Shown here: one piece after another, positions 31,986 to 45,690 of the stretch
How the letters are laid out: every line of letters begins with the position of its first letter
How positions within the stretch are numbered: the stretch's first letter is position 1
Assembly: GCA_950295325.1 (NCBI GenBank)
Contig: OX485809.1
Span: 3,846,001 to 3,910,000, forward strand
DNA from: Polytrichum commune
Lineage: Eukaryota; Streptophyta; Polytrichopsida; Polytrichales; Polytrichaceae
Length of the DNA: 64,000 nucleotides
Direction of reading: 5' to 3'
The notes under the pieces: generated by a model
Database searches by the model: none
The model's input: only the letters and a program-made list of their open reading frames with translations
Told to the model about the DNA's origin: nothing
Program-made: the position numbers and the translations under genes

Positions 31986-34186
31986 GGGACTTGGAATGCT
32001 GCAATATGCATTTGGCCTCCAAAATGTTGTGATCCATTGTGTGAATGTTTGGTTAAGCAATTTTTTTAGTTTGAACACTGTTGTTTTGCCTGAACTGGTT
32101 TGATTGATTGCGGATGCATACCCCTTCACCTGCTATTTCCAATGTCCGCTCTAAACCTACCTGCATTGCCAACATGTCATCGATTCTAGAGAAAAGGTTT
32201 TATCTTGTCAAAAGCATTTATCAATGTTGTGGCACATCATTTATTTCAATCACACTAATGCCTAGCTTGGGATGGAGAGAGGATAAGGAAGCTCTGTAGA
32301 AACCAGATGAAGCTCCGGGCCACAACCCCAATGATTCTATTAGGGTGGACTTAGGGTGAGTTTCCATGTAGTTCACACACTAGATTCTAAAGGGACTAAG
32401 GACAAGTGTAGATGAAATCCAATGAGGTGTTTGTATGTGCCAACCAACTAATGCTATTTCAAGTGTTTAATGTTTGTATGTGTCAACCAACTTTGCTATT
32501 TCAAGTGTTTAGTGGGTGCATGAAAGTCTAGTTGCCAAAGGCCACAACCCTCCACATTCTAACTTATAATCTAGAATCCAAGGTAGATGGGTCTTAAGTG
32601 ACTCATTTTCTTAATTGGACCCCCTATATTTGATTGGTATGTGGTTTGGTGAGGATCCAAGAGCAAACACCATAAAGACATGTTTAAAAGAGATTGGAGT
32701 ACGTCTTCAAATATCAATAACTACTTTACACTCAATAGTGAACACAATTGGGAGGATCTATGTATCCAAATAAGAAACCAACAAACATGCACTTCCAATA
32801 ACCATATCTAAATCAGGGGAGGTCTCATTTTCAATCTCGCTTTTGAAAATGTTTCATCATAGATTTGCTAGTGCAACACAAATTGTGTTGTGTAAATCTA
32901 ATCGGTAGAAGTTGGAGAACATGAAAATGAACCAAATAACACCCACATACCTTAGTGGGCGAGCAGCCTATGTGGAAATTCACCCATATCTTACCAACAT
33001 ACATATATATATGCAAAATATATTTACAAAATCCCATAGACTCTGCAAATAGAATTTTCCTCAGAATTGTGCTTTGGGCTCCCTCGGACCTCACACTCCT
33101 ATATACAGAGAGACATAAAAGCTTCCAATGCTATGTAAGTTGGACACCTTTGTGCATTGTTGCACTCGAACAAAAACGCAAAATCACCAATTTCAAAGCA
33201 AAACCTTCAAAGTATACCATACACACAAACCCAAATCTTCCTAACCGGATCATACTCTATTGTCGCATTTGACATAATTGAATCTGCATCTATCTACTTA
33301 TAATTTGATTGATCATAATGGAATTTGAGGTATTCTGGAGAAAGGGAAAGATAATATATCCTGAATTTAAATGTTGGCATGGCAACTTTTTTTTCCAAAT
33401 GCATCTTTTTTTCTGTCTAGTTTGGAGGTCAACATGTTGCCTAAATAATCCCCATTTTGTGCTAAATTTCCTCCGCATCAATTGAACCCATTCAATCCAT
33501 CACATACTATTATCCGTTCCTTGGAAAACTAAAGTTGGGGTGTTGTTCTTGGGTTATATCCCTCTGTTGCATTTTTTGGCAGCTTTAATTGTTGAAGAAA
33601 ACATAGTTGAATTGAATTTTATTGAAATAACATTTGGTTGAGGGCCCACTCACAAATGATTTCACACTGCACTTGAGGATTTGTGACCACACTACATGAT
33701 TTTGGAAGTGTCTTGGGATGGCTTTGGACACTTTTTGGGCTCTCACAATTTCACGGTCACAACTCTTGGCTCGTGTGTGAAGGGCCCTAAACCATGTTAT
33801 TCAATGCTGACTTCTAAATTACATGACTTTTATTCAAGTGAGGTTATTTGGCATCCAGTCCAAATGCATTCATTGAACCTCACATAAATTATTCGTTCGT
33901 TCAAATATATATATATCATAATTTAATAATAAAATTGAATTCCCACCTGTATTTTTCACCTACCCTACTCTAGATATAATATTGTATGGGTCATTTTATC
34001 CAACCTATCGTGATTCCAAAAAATTTACAAACTTTTGCTCTATTGAATTAATTTTATTTATTTTTTCCTCACGTGGTTGATTAAAATTTTGACAATGACC
34101 TTCTTGTGTCCTAAACCAACCTTTGATATTAATATTTTGAATCAGTAACTAGTGTAGGGGAGAGAAAATTATCATATGTGAGCATA
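31986..34186. other. Intergenic, no supported gene
   Basis: Short frames only. 32455-32520 has a local direct duplication (TGTATGTGCCAACCAACTAA and TGTATGTGTCAACCAACTTT, each followed by GCTATTTCAAGTGTTTA). Otherwise it is featureless AT-rich DNA. Confidence 0.5.
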
Positions 34187-37100
34187 CCTCTCATCTGTCC
34201 AACGTAAAACTTGACCCCTATAGGTTTGTTGCTGATTTATATCAAATGACCTCAAGTCCGAGGTCTTTAAGACTACATTGATTATCCCAATTAGTGAGGA
34301 AGGGCTAATAATGTATGTAGGGAATTAGTGAAGGTGATACAAAATTTCTTTACGATGTGAATTTACAGTAATCATCTAATTAATGTGGGTTACCATTGAA
34401 ATGATACCCTCAGTAAAAAATTAAGCAACACGTGACTCCAAATGGTAACTATAGTTACGATTTCGGATAAGATAATAGACCATACAAACACTCAAGGAAG
34501 ACTTACAAGGTGATTTTTATATCATCTAGGTGTCACATATAAGCTTTATTAAGACAATCACATTATTATTTTAAGTTACTTCAATTTTGAGCTAGCAATT
34601 GGATGATGATCTATGGGGTAAAGTCTTACAAACTCTCACAACAACACATGTAATTGTGGTTGTCTCTCAACTCACATTATTTGCCCAAGCAATAGACTAT
34701 TAGTAAGTTCATTTTAATTAGATCAAGAGCGGTGTACAAGCATAGGCATAACCATCAACAATAATCTTGCATAAGTGTGTCCCATTTGAGTCTCGATATC
34801 AAAACCAAAGGCACTTTGATGTAGTCAATAGTCTCATTTCAATTAATCCCATTTAATGCAACTTTAAAATGCAGTGCAGTTATCCTTACAAGATTTTTAG
34901 CATTTTTGGATTAAATATAATTTAAATTACATCATCTTGCAATAGTCTTGTACTTGAGATCTACTCTGTCTCTTCACATACAATGGTCTTGTCACCCTAT
35001 CCTTTCGGTTCTTGCAAAAAGCTTTGAAAAAAAATAAACCTTCAAGTTGCTTGAGAATTTGTAGTTCAGACTGTAGCTTGTTCACTTCAGTAAACCCTTA
35101 CTGTTTTCTCCCAACATGGTAATTCCTTACACACTGAGATTATTGCCTTTACCAAGTTACTTTTACAATAACATTGTAATAGACAATCAAATTCTTCTTC
35201 AACACACTCAATTGGGCATATCAGATTCTTCCTCACTTGTTCACAACACGACTATAGTCTCATGCTTATCCGGATTGATTATTGTAACCAAAAATATATC
35301 TTCATGTATGGACTCACTCCATCACATGGAAAACCAAACTTCCAACGTGCCACTCCAAGATTGCTTTGGAGTCATCTAAATCATAAGCATGCTTGTTCTC
35401 CAAGACAATATTACTAAACATATCAGACATTAAAATCACAAAGTCATTCCTATCAAGTAGTCCCTTGCATTAGTACTTTAATAATTTCCACATGTACTTT
35501 TAATTCAAAACCAATTCCAAGTTCACAGGGACAAACCAATACAATCACCTTATGTGTCCGTCAATAATTTTCCTAAAGGATCTCTCCTCCTTTTGCCTCA
35601 ACCTTTGATTTTGACACATAATATCTTATCACTCTTTCTCTCAAAAAGGGGATGTTACTAATATTATATTACCCCAATATGTAATCACAACATATTGAAT
35701 TGCAATGTCAATATGAAATCAACAAGACCATAGTTTGACTTACACAAACTAGCATCAATTTAGCCTTCACTTTCCAAATTATTGTCACACTCAAGGAATC
35801 ACTCCCTAAAGTTATATCAAATACATTTAAATTCATGATCCTTCACCAAATTAAACTGAGAGTCAAGACAAGTTGTGATCTAGGTTAAACACCCTGGAGG
35901 CACTAAATTGATAATTTGAGTCCATGGTCTTACAAAGAACAAATCTCTCATACTCTGGAGTCTAATTACTCTTATTAGACTCAAATTTATTTCCAAGTCC
36001 AGGGAAATCATAAATTCTGAACTAATTCCAAAAGAGGTTCACCAAAAAATCATCTAAGAAAAAAAAGTCTTCCCTCCCTCCTAATCATCATCTAAATATT
36101 ACTCTATCAACACATGTGGATGCCAAACCACACATCCCACGGGGAGGTCACTCCATTGTAAAGTTGAACAACCACGTGCGAACACTTTACATGTAAGAAA
36201 TCCTACTTTTAACATACAACATCACCAAAATGGATCAAATTTTTATTAATTTTTTCATGAGCAGATATACACGGTATCTTTTACATTGTATAAAATGGTA
36301 ACTAAATTTGATGATTCGCTTTTTTATAAAACATACTGTTTCTACCTAGAATGATGCAAAATTGAACTAAAAAAATTACTACAGAACATGAAGATGATTA
36401 AAAGTTTCAAAAAAATATAGAAAAGATACTTTCAATGGTTATGTATATGTAAAAACAATAATCATAAATTTTAAAACTATCTATGGCATGTAATACAGGG
36501 GTAGCAAACTTTGTTTGCACGTGGTGTTGAACTTGACAATGGAGTGACCTCCCTGTGACACATCCCTTTCAATTAGACTATAGTCTCTCCAACTATCACT
36601 TTTTGATATCTGCATACAATTGCCTATTCGTATCCTTACAATTGTATTTTTCTTGTTCAAGAGTTTGTTCACATTTAAATCCTCTTTAGGCTAAATAAAA
36701 TCAACAAAATTGCTACCATAGTAACCCACATTAATTAGACAATCAATGTAGTGCCACCAAAAGATCTAGGAAGCACCATTCATCCTAATTCGTTCCAACA
36801 TTATTCATTGAGGACATCTTTGTAGCATCAATATTCACTATTCATCTTGGCACTATTTGCCGACAAGCATATGTTTGCATATAGTTTTTTTTTTTTCCTA
36901 AAAAACAATTATCTCTACAAGCACCTTAGAGCACACACTCTGTTTTTTTAGTTTTAGTTTTAGTTTTTTTTTTTAGTTTTTTATATATATGTATGGTAAA
37001 TGATCATGTATTCATGAATTTAGTGTCACTTAGTAAAAAATTTAGCCCTCACTAATTTGAGACTTGGAAATATAGTGTGTGTTTCAAGAATTAGTACCAG

Positions 37101-37206
37101 ACACACTAATTAGGATAATTAGTGTGATTATGGTGTTAAACCAACCAAAATAGTATCCTTTAGATTGCATACTATTTCATAGCTTTTATGTTGGATGAAT
37201 GAGAGA
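34187..37206. mobile_element. MITE family 3 copy split by a ~2.85-kb insertion
   Basis: 34187-34272 matches the left half of MITE family 3 (CCTCTCATCTGTCCAACGTA) and about 37128-37206 matches its right half (ATTGCATACTATTTCATAGC...GATGAATGAGAG). The intervening DNA has similar inverted ends (ATCCCAATTAGTG at 34280 and the reverse complement ATCCTAATTAGTG near 37105). Its left end recurs inverted at 28755-28790, and an internal part (36740-36945) at 28360-28540. No protein domain was recognised in the insert. Confidence 0.45.
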
Positions 37207-37904
37207 TACATACCTTCCTCAACTCCGATTTCAATGATTTCAAATTCTTTGGTCTTGATTCAGAATTGCTAACGTACTCAAGCTTCTAATGATTGAATCC
37301 ATCGGCTAGATGATTCCACAGAGCTAGAGGTGTCCACAATAGGGTGAGTTTCCATGCATGTAGGCCATTTGCCCACCAGATTCTAGTGTGAATAAGGAGA
37401 AACCGCCCAATTGTAAAGGGAATTTGGTGGGGGTAGGGTTCATATGTTGCAACTCCCATCTTCTCAAATTTGGGCCCACCTACTAACCTGCTCCTCCTGG
37501 TTACCAAGGATGGAGTTCTAGACTATCATTGGTTTTCTTTGAGTCTTCAACCGGTCTTAATCCTTGAGTGACCAACACTTGTAGGTTAAAGATTCTTTAG
37601 CGGGCACATGGAAGTCTTATAGCCGGTGTCCATGGCCCTCCACATTTTAGTGGATCACCAAAATGTTGGATGGTAGCTTGTGCTTAACTACATGCAACCA
37701 CCTCCAACTCATTATTAACTAAAATCTAGTGGGCAAGTAGCCTACATGGAAACTCACCCTTAGACACATGTAGATACATCACAACAACATATTTAGATGC
37801 AACAGAATCCAAAGATGCATCCAACAAGCCTAATTTCATAGAGTTTCATATAGTTCAAGACATCACTTTGTTGGCCTCAGTACATTGTTCACTCTCCCCT
37901 ATAT
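37207..37904. other. Intergenic, no supported gene
   Basis: It includes a weak copy of dispersed repeat family 4 near 37265-37340. No gene is seen. Confidence 0.5.
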
Positions 37905-38275
37905 AGTAGAGGCGCCTATTCCCGATCAAGATCCATTGTCAATCTATAGGGTATCGAAATTTTGATTAGGCTAAGATTGAATTTCGACCAGGTTGGAACT
38001 AATAGTGTCATGATGCATGTCCTGGTTTTGAGCGCCAAAGTGAGGCAAAATGAGCGGTTACAATGAGTAGTGATGGTAGACTCTAGCTATTGATAATGTG
38101 TTCATGCCAACTTTTGGCTTAAAAAATTTCACAATACTTTCAATTTAAGGAATTAAATTACTGAGAAAGTTGCAATCCTCCTAATTTCTATCTTCCTACA
38201 TGGCAAAAATTTGCACAACCTTATACTTACCGAGATGCAAAATCGCTTAAGTGATTGTTTATGGATGCCTCTACT
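37905..38275 (+). mobile_element. MITE family 1, copy B (371 bp)
   Basis: The ends are AGTAGAGGCGCCTATTCCCG and ATGGATGCCTCTACT. The body matches the copies at 14443 (inverted), 48282 and 48865, including GTGTCATGATGCATGTCCTG and TCTTCCTACATGGCA. There is no coding capacity. Confidence 0.85.
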
Positions 38276-39019
38276 CTACATGCCCACTCACATTGATGAT
38301 GTTCACCTACTTATGGACATCAAACAATTGTTTTTGCTATCCTCCAACACCCACAATCTTATGTCTCCTTGCACGTGACTTCAATTGCCTTATTTTTCTA
38401 CATGGACATTGCACCAATGGCCACCACTGCACACCTAATCGTCGTGACCTTGATTTGCATTATTTTACAATGCACCTTCTCCTCCAATTCCCAACCGAAA
38501 GGTATTTGCAAGACAAGAGGACACCACTACACATCCTTAAGCCTCATTGAGGGTTATTATACCACCTCCAATATATCCGCAAACCTTTCTAACGCATTCA
38601 TTAATATCAACCTCAACTCCAACACTTTCCGGTCTTCCTCTCCCTCTCCCCAAATTCCATCGTCACCAAAATCAAAGTTGATAAATCCCACCTTCATCTT
38701 CACCCAAAGTTATGATCCCCACACTCTAGACCTCATAAGATTTCTCCCAACACCTACTCCTTTATCCCCTTCCAAGTGGACCACAATCCAAGCTAACCTA
38801 CAAATTATCTTGAATTCTCTAAGCTCCCACACCATTGATAAGTGTACCTCTCCACCTCCTCCTACATTAACCCATTTATAGAACCACAAGGTGGTTCCAT
38901 TCCACACAAACTTCAACACAAATGGAAATCCATTGGGTCGACATTCCCCAAAATTTAGCGACTACGCGTGGCCAAAGATAGGATATACTTTTATTGATAA
39001 TATCAAAAGAACTGAAGCT
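38276..39019 (+). other. Uncertain coding remnant, Ser/Pro-rich
   Basis: 38369-38881 (plus) is open for 170 codons and overlaps another frame at 38251-38550. The later part is Ser/Thr/Pro-rich. I recognise no domain. Given the retrotransposon remnant 1 kb downstream it may be part of an old LINE, but no motif proves this. Confidence 0.3.
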
Positions 39020-39635
39020 CTTCTAAATTGAAATAAGCCCCACAGAATATGTGACTCTAAGTTCAATATAATGCAGGTTGTCATAAATTTGATTAAATCA
39101 TGTTTATATTATTTCTAAGATACCATGTTATTAATGTTTTTCAAAAGAGTTAAATGTAGTAGGATTTCCATCATTATGCTTGGAGATGTCGTTGGTTTAT
39201 GGTTCCGCAATAAATGCACTTCGTGTTCTTCTTGTGTGCATATTTATTTTTGGTATGTTTGTTATGTATTGTGGATTTATGAAATTGCTTTGAGGCTAAA
39301 CCACATCGCAATTAACTATTGGCTTTACCTTTTGAGATAGTTTTTGAATTGAGTCAAAGTTTGGTCTCGGTGGGACAACCAACTAGAATTGGCCACATGT
39401 GAAGGATACTCATAGGTCATAGCACTCTTGCAGTAAAATTCTTGTTGATTTATAATAAACATATGATACATGAAAATGACTAAGCCTCATCCTCCAAAAT
39501 AATTGAAAGGTACTACAAACTATGCACAATTATGAAAATTACTTAATTAAATAAGTCATTTAATTGTTGGTCAACAAGATAATACCCCCAAACAATTACA
39601 CCCTTGCCACACATGATTCTTGTAAGTCACACTAA
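39020..39635 (+). repeat. Left arm of a long inverted repeat
   Basis: This matches the reverse complement of 43018-43545. Shared strings include TTTCTAAGATACCATG, GGACAACCAACTAGAATTGG, GAAAATGACTA and ACCCCCAAACAATTA, in the same order along the arm. Identity is imperfect, with indels. Confidence 0.75.
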
Positions 39636-39959
39636 CTATCAACTCCGGGTGGGAATCTCATCTCAAAATATACCATAGTATATAGCGAGCCATATGACTC
39701 CACAGATCCTTCCCATACTTGGTCCCAACACCCAAACATACTTCATCTCAACCCATATCCCAATATACCTCCGCCATATCAATCAATTATTTCCTCCGAT
39801 ATTCAATTGTGGACTGCAAAGATCACACAAATAGGTTAATTAAGTCACCAACAACCCCACAAAATTACTACTAAACAAACCTCCACGAACTATATAGATT
39901 TTTACTCCCAAAGCAATGTTTAAATTTTTAACATATTTAAGACATAACGCCTAAAAAAT

Positions 39960-41685
39960 ACGAAAGCACATGTTTCATCCCCAAGACTCCATAAACCTTG
40001 ATTTTCTTGGGGACACAAATGGCAACATAGTCACCCACCCAAATGCCATCTCTCTCACCATATTCAACGCACATCAACTTTCATTCCAGTGTCAAATACC
40101 TTCGTGTCTAAACCCCTTAAACCACCTCCCACATTATCATTATTCTATTAGACAATATCCATTGCACTACACCCATGGTTTCACTTTAGATAATAGTTGC
40201 CCAACTCCTTTCCCTCTCGCATCTAAATGTGAACAACCACTTTATAATGAATTTTGTAAAAACCTCTCCAAAGGCAAAACACCCGGGCATATAGTATTCT
40301 CGATGATATCTTTAAAAACCTCACTGACAAATTTCATGACATGCTCTTCCTTCTTTTCTCTCAATGCTACATCAACAATACCCTAAACCCTTGCTTCTCA
40401 AGCTCCCTAACATGCCCCATGCAATTTTAATCGATACCATTCTCCACATATCAAAGATCAAAGATCAATTATTTGGTTCCCTTGGTGCATTTTTCATTTT
40501 ATTTCCAATGGCAAGGTAATGGTTACACTCACCTTGTGGACATCTCATTCCTACCAAAGGTGCTCAAATTGGCCCATGCCTCCATAGAAATGCACTCACA
40601 TAAGCTCACCATCCATATTGTACCCTAAGCGGATTGGTTTTAGAATCCTCCGGACTTCCTTGAACATCTCAACCTACAACACATCATTAGTCCCCCCCCC
40701 CCCCTCACTATTCAATACACCTTGTTGCCCCAATTGCCCACCTATCATCACCACAAAAGGACCTCTTCTCCTTCCCACAACCACCACACCCTCCATCCTC
40801 ACTTTGTGCACTCCTCCTTGCGGTACAACAAACATAATTTCTAAACCATGATATCTTGATTTTCATAAATAGCCTTAAACGTATTTAGCTTCTCTTCAAC
40901 CACATTAAGAAATCCTCTCTCGACACAATCATCCTGATAAACTCCTCATCAATGATATTGTTGCACATATATGTAATACCACTCATTGCGTTGCCATTCA
41001 GAAGATTTGTGCCCATACTAGCAGTCATAGCAATAATAAGCCAATAAACTTGCTTAAAATGGCTCCACCGGCACCAATATCTCACAATATCCATTCCACC
41101 TCATTAGTCACAAGTTTCCTTATTCACTTGCATCAATATCCATGTCTACCCTACATGATGGTTTAGTTAGAAATTTGAAAGGATACATCAAAAAATAACA
41201 TCTATATACAATTGTTCATATTCCACATCAACATTCCCATATATCTCCAAATGGCTAGATAATGAAGACATCCAACCTCAACAGTCAAATTTATTCTTGG
41301 CATCCAAAGCCATGCCAGATGCACAAATTAACCAAACACTTCAATTTTGTCATGAACGTTATATGGGCAACTACCGGAAACAACAATTCTTGAACACACA
41401 GTAACTCCGTTATGCCCTCTTTGTTGACTAAACCAAAATGATAGATGTTTGCATCTCCTCTTGTGTTGCTCCAACATACACATCAACAATCACCAATATA
41501 CACAATAAAATGGATCATGCAATACACCCTCTTAGCCCATCCTTTCACACGTCACTTTTGCTTATGCATGGTGCCATCAACAATAACAAAATCCCCAAAA
41601 ATCCACTATCTTCCCGGCTTCTACCATGCACATGCTATTGTCCCAAATGCAAGTGCCTTGTCAGTCTTGCCATGATATCCTAGGT
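39960..41685 (+). pseudogene. Degraded non-LTR retrotransposon (LINE), reverse transcriptase region
   Basis: 39970-40386 reads ...EFCKNLSKGKTPG, the opening of a reverse transcriptase domain. It then continues after a one-base shift as FHDMLFLLFSQCYINNTLNP (about 40331-40390). Further broken frames follow up to a Cys-rich segment (CTCYCPKCKCLVSL, 41628-41669). Stops and shifts break the frame every 100-400 bases. The call rests on the KGKTPG and FHDMLFLLF patterns, familiar from plant LINEs. The catalytic YxDD box was not found. A C13 run lies at 40692-40704. Confidence 0.5.
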
Positions 41686-43017
41686 ATTAAAGGGAAGGCC
41701 ACCACAGACACTCCTCTTTTTTCCCTTCCCCACAAATCACAGTCCAATTTATTGAATTCACCTATTACAACAATAATTTCGCAAGCATGAGAAATATGTT
41801 GTCCTTATTCCTCATCTTTGAAGCCTCCATTGGACTACACCTCCTCCCATTGTCATTACAAGATGAATCCAAGGCTTTATCCACACCTCCTCCATTCATA
41901 AAGCTACAAACCTTGATATTCCCACATCAAATATGATTCAATTTACTTGTGGAAACCATTTCCTTCAATGTCATCAAATACCTCACTTATATGGCTCTCA
42001 ACAAATGGAAACTCAAAGATGCAAGCCCCAATCTCTTTAAACTAGTTTGTAATCTCTCATCTTGACCATTGTACATAGAGTCCACTTATTGGTAGATAGG
42101 CATTCCACCGTTCCCCTCTTTCATCTCCTATGGTTCTTATATGAGGATGGCTAATGAACCATCTTCATGTTAGTATTAACATTTTATTTTTCTTCTTTCT
42201 TTCTTCACCCACACTCATATCTTAGGTATGTGAGCCTCAAATGAACACTCATTAAATATTATATTTAGTGTCACTTACTATATGGAATTACGCAATACTA
42301 AAACTTTATACTATTTTTTTTTTGCCAAGCAGGCTTTGGCCAAGATGGCCCTAGAAAGTTGGCTACGCTCATGTTCAATCCTAAAGACATTTTGCCAACA
42401 AAGTTCAAAGTGGTTGTTTGGACATTATAGAACATTAACATATATATTTGGTTAAGACCATTAAAATTAAAAAGATAAAGCATTTTGTAACTCCAAATAT
42501 AAGTGTCACTAAATACATTATTTAGTGTAGTCTTATGCACACATCTATATTTGACTAGTATATGGCAAGGTTTGTATTTAAGAGCAATCATTAGTAAGAC
42601 AAGTGTTATGTTAAGAATGAATTGCGTGCTCAAAGTAAGGACACCATTTCAATTGGACCATCAAGTTGGTATTAGCCTCTATCTCAAAGAGGCTGCCACA
42701 TTCACCCACTCTAGGGAATTGGTTGGTTTGGCGCCATCTTGATGTACTTTTAGTCTCGGGGGTGGACTCTTCATAACACGTATGAACTAACATGAGTATA
42801 ATAAGGGTATTATTTGAGGCATAAGTGTACATGATAAACATAAGGGAGAGCTATTATTTTTCTTTAGTTTGTACATTTTAAAATGCTATATTAAGAATGT
42901 TGAAGTAAAGGTAGATGTAAAAAGGAGGCCCTAGGGGTTAGATTTTGTTTTGGATAATAGATTTGTTTGTGTCATCCATTGTTATCATATGGTAATAGTC
43001 GTCAACATGGGGCTGAC
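41686..43017. other. Intergenic inside the long inverted repeat
   Basis: There is no gene. 42545-42660 carries part of dispersed repeat family 4. The rest is AT-rich without recognisable features. Confidence 0.5.
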
Positions 43018-43545
43018 ACTTAGTGTGACTTATGAAAATCACGTGCGGCGAAGGTATAATTGTTTGGGGGTTATTATCTTGCTCAAAAGAAATTAAATGA
43101 CCCATTCAATAAAGTAAAATTTTAATTATTCATATTTTATAGTACCTTTCAATTACTTTGAATGGATGGATATAGTCATTTTCATGTACCATATGTCTAT
43201 TATGAATTAACAAATGGATGGTCAAAATAGTATTATGCCCTATGCTTATCCTCCACTCATGGCCAATTCTAGTCGGTTGGACAACCGATGCCAAATTTCG
43301 ACTCATTTTAAAAACCATCTCAAAAGACAGAGCCAATAAGTCATTACAATGATGCTTAGCCTCAAATTTTCATCTACTATGAGCGGGGCGGGGGAATGTA
43401 TACACTATAACTCTTTTGCAAATGTATTATACCATGGTATCTTAGAATTAACATAAACATAATTTCATGGAATTTATAACACCTTACATTATCTTGGATT
43501 CAAGGTCACATATTATGTGGGACCTATTTTATTTTGGAACCACTT
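43018..43545 (-). repeat. Right arm of a long inverted repeat
   Basis: Reverse complement of the arm at 39020-39635. The loop between the arms is about 3.4 kb and contains the LINE remnant. No target-site duplication was identified outside the arms. Confidence 0.75.
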
Positions 43546-44587
43546 CAATTTTTCAACTACCATCATTACAAAAGACCCATCTTTGGTTGCACATAGTTTC
43601 TGATTTTTGGAGAGTGTGGGCCCTGTGGTCATCAATGACTACCTTGTCCATTCTTGTTGGGTTTTGCATTTGAGTTCTAGGTTCTTACAATTGGAGGCTT
43701 TTGGAGTGCTCATGGGCTCCCCTGAGTTTTGCTCTCCGAATTATGGCTAAGGTATTATACTCTTGTCTTTGTTTTCTTGATCAATGCACTCATTGAGTTA
43801 CATTCTATGGATGACTTCAATGTTCAATGACTTCTCATTGGAAAGTGAAAGTGGATAATATATGTAATATACGTTTCTTTAATTTGAGATTTATATTTTG
43901 TATATGTAGTGGAGGAATTTGTTACATTACATTCAAAAATCAATAGAAATACATGAGTCCATTTCATAGCCTAGTGTTAATACATATACATTCATTTTTC
44001 TCTATAGACTTCTTGTATAGGGGGTTTAATTTCATAGCAACCCACGCATGTTATTTAGGTTTCTAGTTAAGAATCCACCTCCTGGGTTTTTAGTCCCATA
44101 AACCTTTTGGCTTCTCAAACATTGAAATCAATTTCATTTCATTCTAGGTTCAAAAGTTAATACAATTGGGAGGGCCTATGTGATCATGTAAAGAGAAAGA
44201 ATAATGTTTCACTTTGACCTCTTGTAACTTTTGTATCTCAACTGAGTTGCTTTTGACACTTGAAACAACAATCCCCATAATTCACAATTGCTAACTGGAT
44301 GAAACAATTTGCAACACAAAGTGTATGTGGAGTTGGAAGTGTTTGTGGTAGGCTTGCATACTTTACATAACACATGTTGTCTAGGCTTTAGTCTCTTACC
44401 AAGGCTTGAAATAGATGCATTTTAAAGGTATATTAATACATCTCAGATGATATTTTTAAAAGATTTTGAAATTGTAAATATTGCATGAAACTGCTATTCA
44501 AGTACTTGACATGAGACATGCATTTCAATTGAAATATTTTAGTTGGCATCAATAGAGTTAAGTGGAAAGTATGCGGATGAAATTGGG
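43546..44587. other. Intergenic, no supported gene
   Basis: 44140-44360 holds a piece of dispersed repeat family 4 (TGTGGAGTTGGAAGTG). No gene is seen. Confidence 0.5.
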
Positions 44588-45081
44588 TCAAAATCCCGTA
44601 ACCATCCCTTGTTTGAGTGTGACCGGAAAATCTTGTAGGGCTTCTTGGAATTTTAGGCACCCAACATATTTCATCTTCATATAACTAAAGACTCTTTCCA
44701 ATTCTGTTGCCACCTTATGCACATCCTTGTCTAAGCACTCCTTGCTCCTCTCATCAATTCTCATGTACTCCCCAAATAGAATCAAACGCAAGAAAATAGA
44801 CTCAAAATTTTCTCATCGTTTTTTTTAACCTTGTCCAATAGAAGCAAAAGGAGGTCATTGACACATTGTTGAAAATGGCAACAACGGGCATGAAAATCCT
44901 TCACAATTGCAGTTTGCTCCCCACTTTTGGTGACTTTATGGTTCACTTGGATGTGAAAGTGATTCGGGTCTTGATGTCTTCTTGAAACATGGTTTAGAAG
45001 AGCAGAGCAACCCAACTTGGGCTGAGTTAAATTATGGCTCTGAGCAACACTTTGGATTTCTGCCAGCAAGTGTGGCAGCAC
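44588..45081 (-). pseudogene. Unrecognised coding remnant with a frameshift
   Basis: On the minus strand 45081-44782 reads MLPHLLAEIQSVAQSHNLTQ to CVNDLLLLLLDKVKKNDE. A shift near 44800-44815 then gives ENFESIFLRLILFGEYMRID to ALQDFPVTL, ending at 44588. The residue composition and helical pattern look like real protein across the shift, about 165 residues in all. I do not recognise the family. Confidence 0.4.
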
Positions 45082-45280
45082 AGGCGTGAGTTTCTATACA
45101 TATTTTCCCGAATGTGGAGATAGATACTACATATCTGCATGCAGTCTCAGAGGTAATGTATTGTATTCAAGACTAATAAATTCAGGGCTTGGGATCTCGT
45201 TAATAAATAATGCGTATGGTGGCCTACCTCAGTGCGCTTTCGGATTGCCTTAACCCCTACATGAGCATCTGATGCATCAC

Positions 45281-45362
45281 AAAGCCATTGTCATCTTCAT
45301 TAAGCACACAGCCATTGTCATCTTCATCAAGCACAAAGCCATTGTCATCTTCATTAAGCATG
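45281..45362. repeat. 27-bp tandem repeat, three copies
   Basis: The unit AAGCCATTGTCATCTTCATT plus AAGCACA is repeated three times with single-base changes. On the minus strand it would encode a nine-residue repeat (LMKMTMALC). No larger reading frame gives this a function. Confidence 0.9.
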
Positions 45363-45439
45363 AATGCAGGCAAATCTTAGACGATTGTTGGGCATCCACA
45401 TATATCTTCCAGTCTGACAGTGCAGAACAACTTTGAAGT

Positions 45440-45690
45440 GTTCTCATTGTCTCAATCGAAGGGTATGACACGGACGTTCATTGGACCGAGAAGTAAGTGT
45501 TCAAGAGATTCCATCCTGATAGATAGAATGTTCCTTACAACCTTCGCTTTATACGTGACCTCGAGAATGTGGAGAGTCAGGGTGATGATGTTTTGACTTT
45601 CATATATAGCACCGACCAGAATAAGGGGGAGGGTGAATATGTTGATTGCTATGGTAAAGTTTTGGATGTGTTAATCGAAGCCAAATGAAC
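45440..45690 (+). pseudogene. Unrecognised coding remnant, plus strand
   Basis: One frame, interrupted by two stops, reads YDTDVHWTEK, then FKRFHPDR, then NVPYNLRFIRDLENVESQGD and YVDCYGKVLDVLIEAK, ending at a TGA near 45688. It then continues TRHARAEDPVVDS. The composition is protein-like and may belong to an old transposon or host gene. I do not recognise it. Confidence 0.35.
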
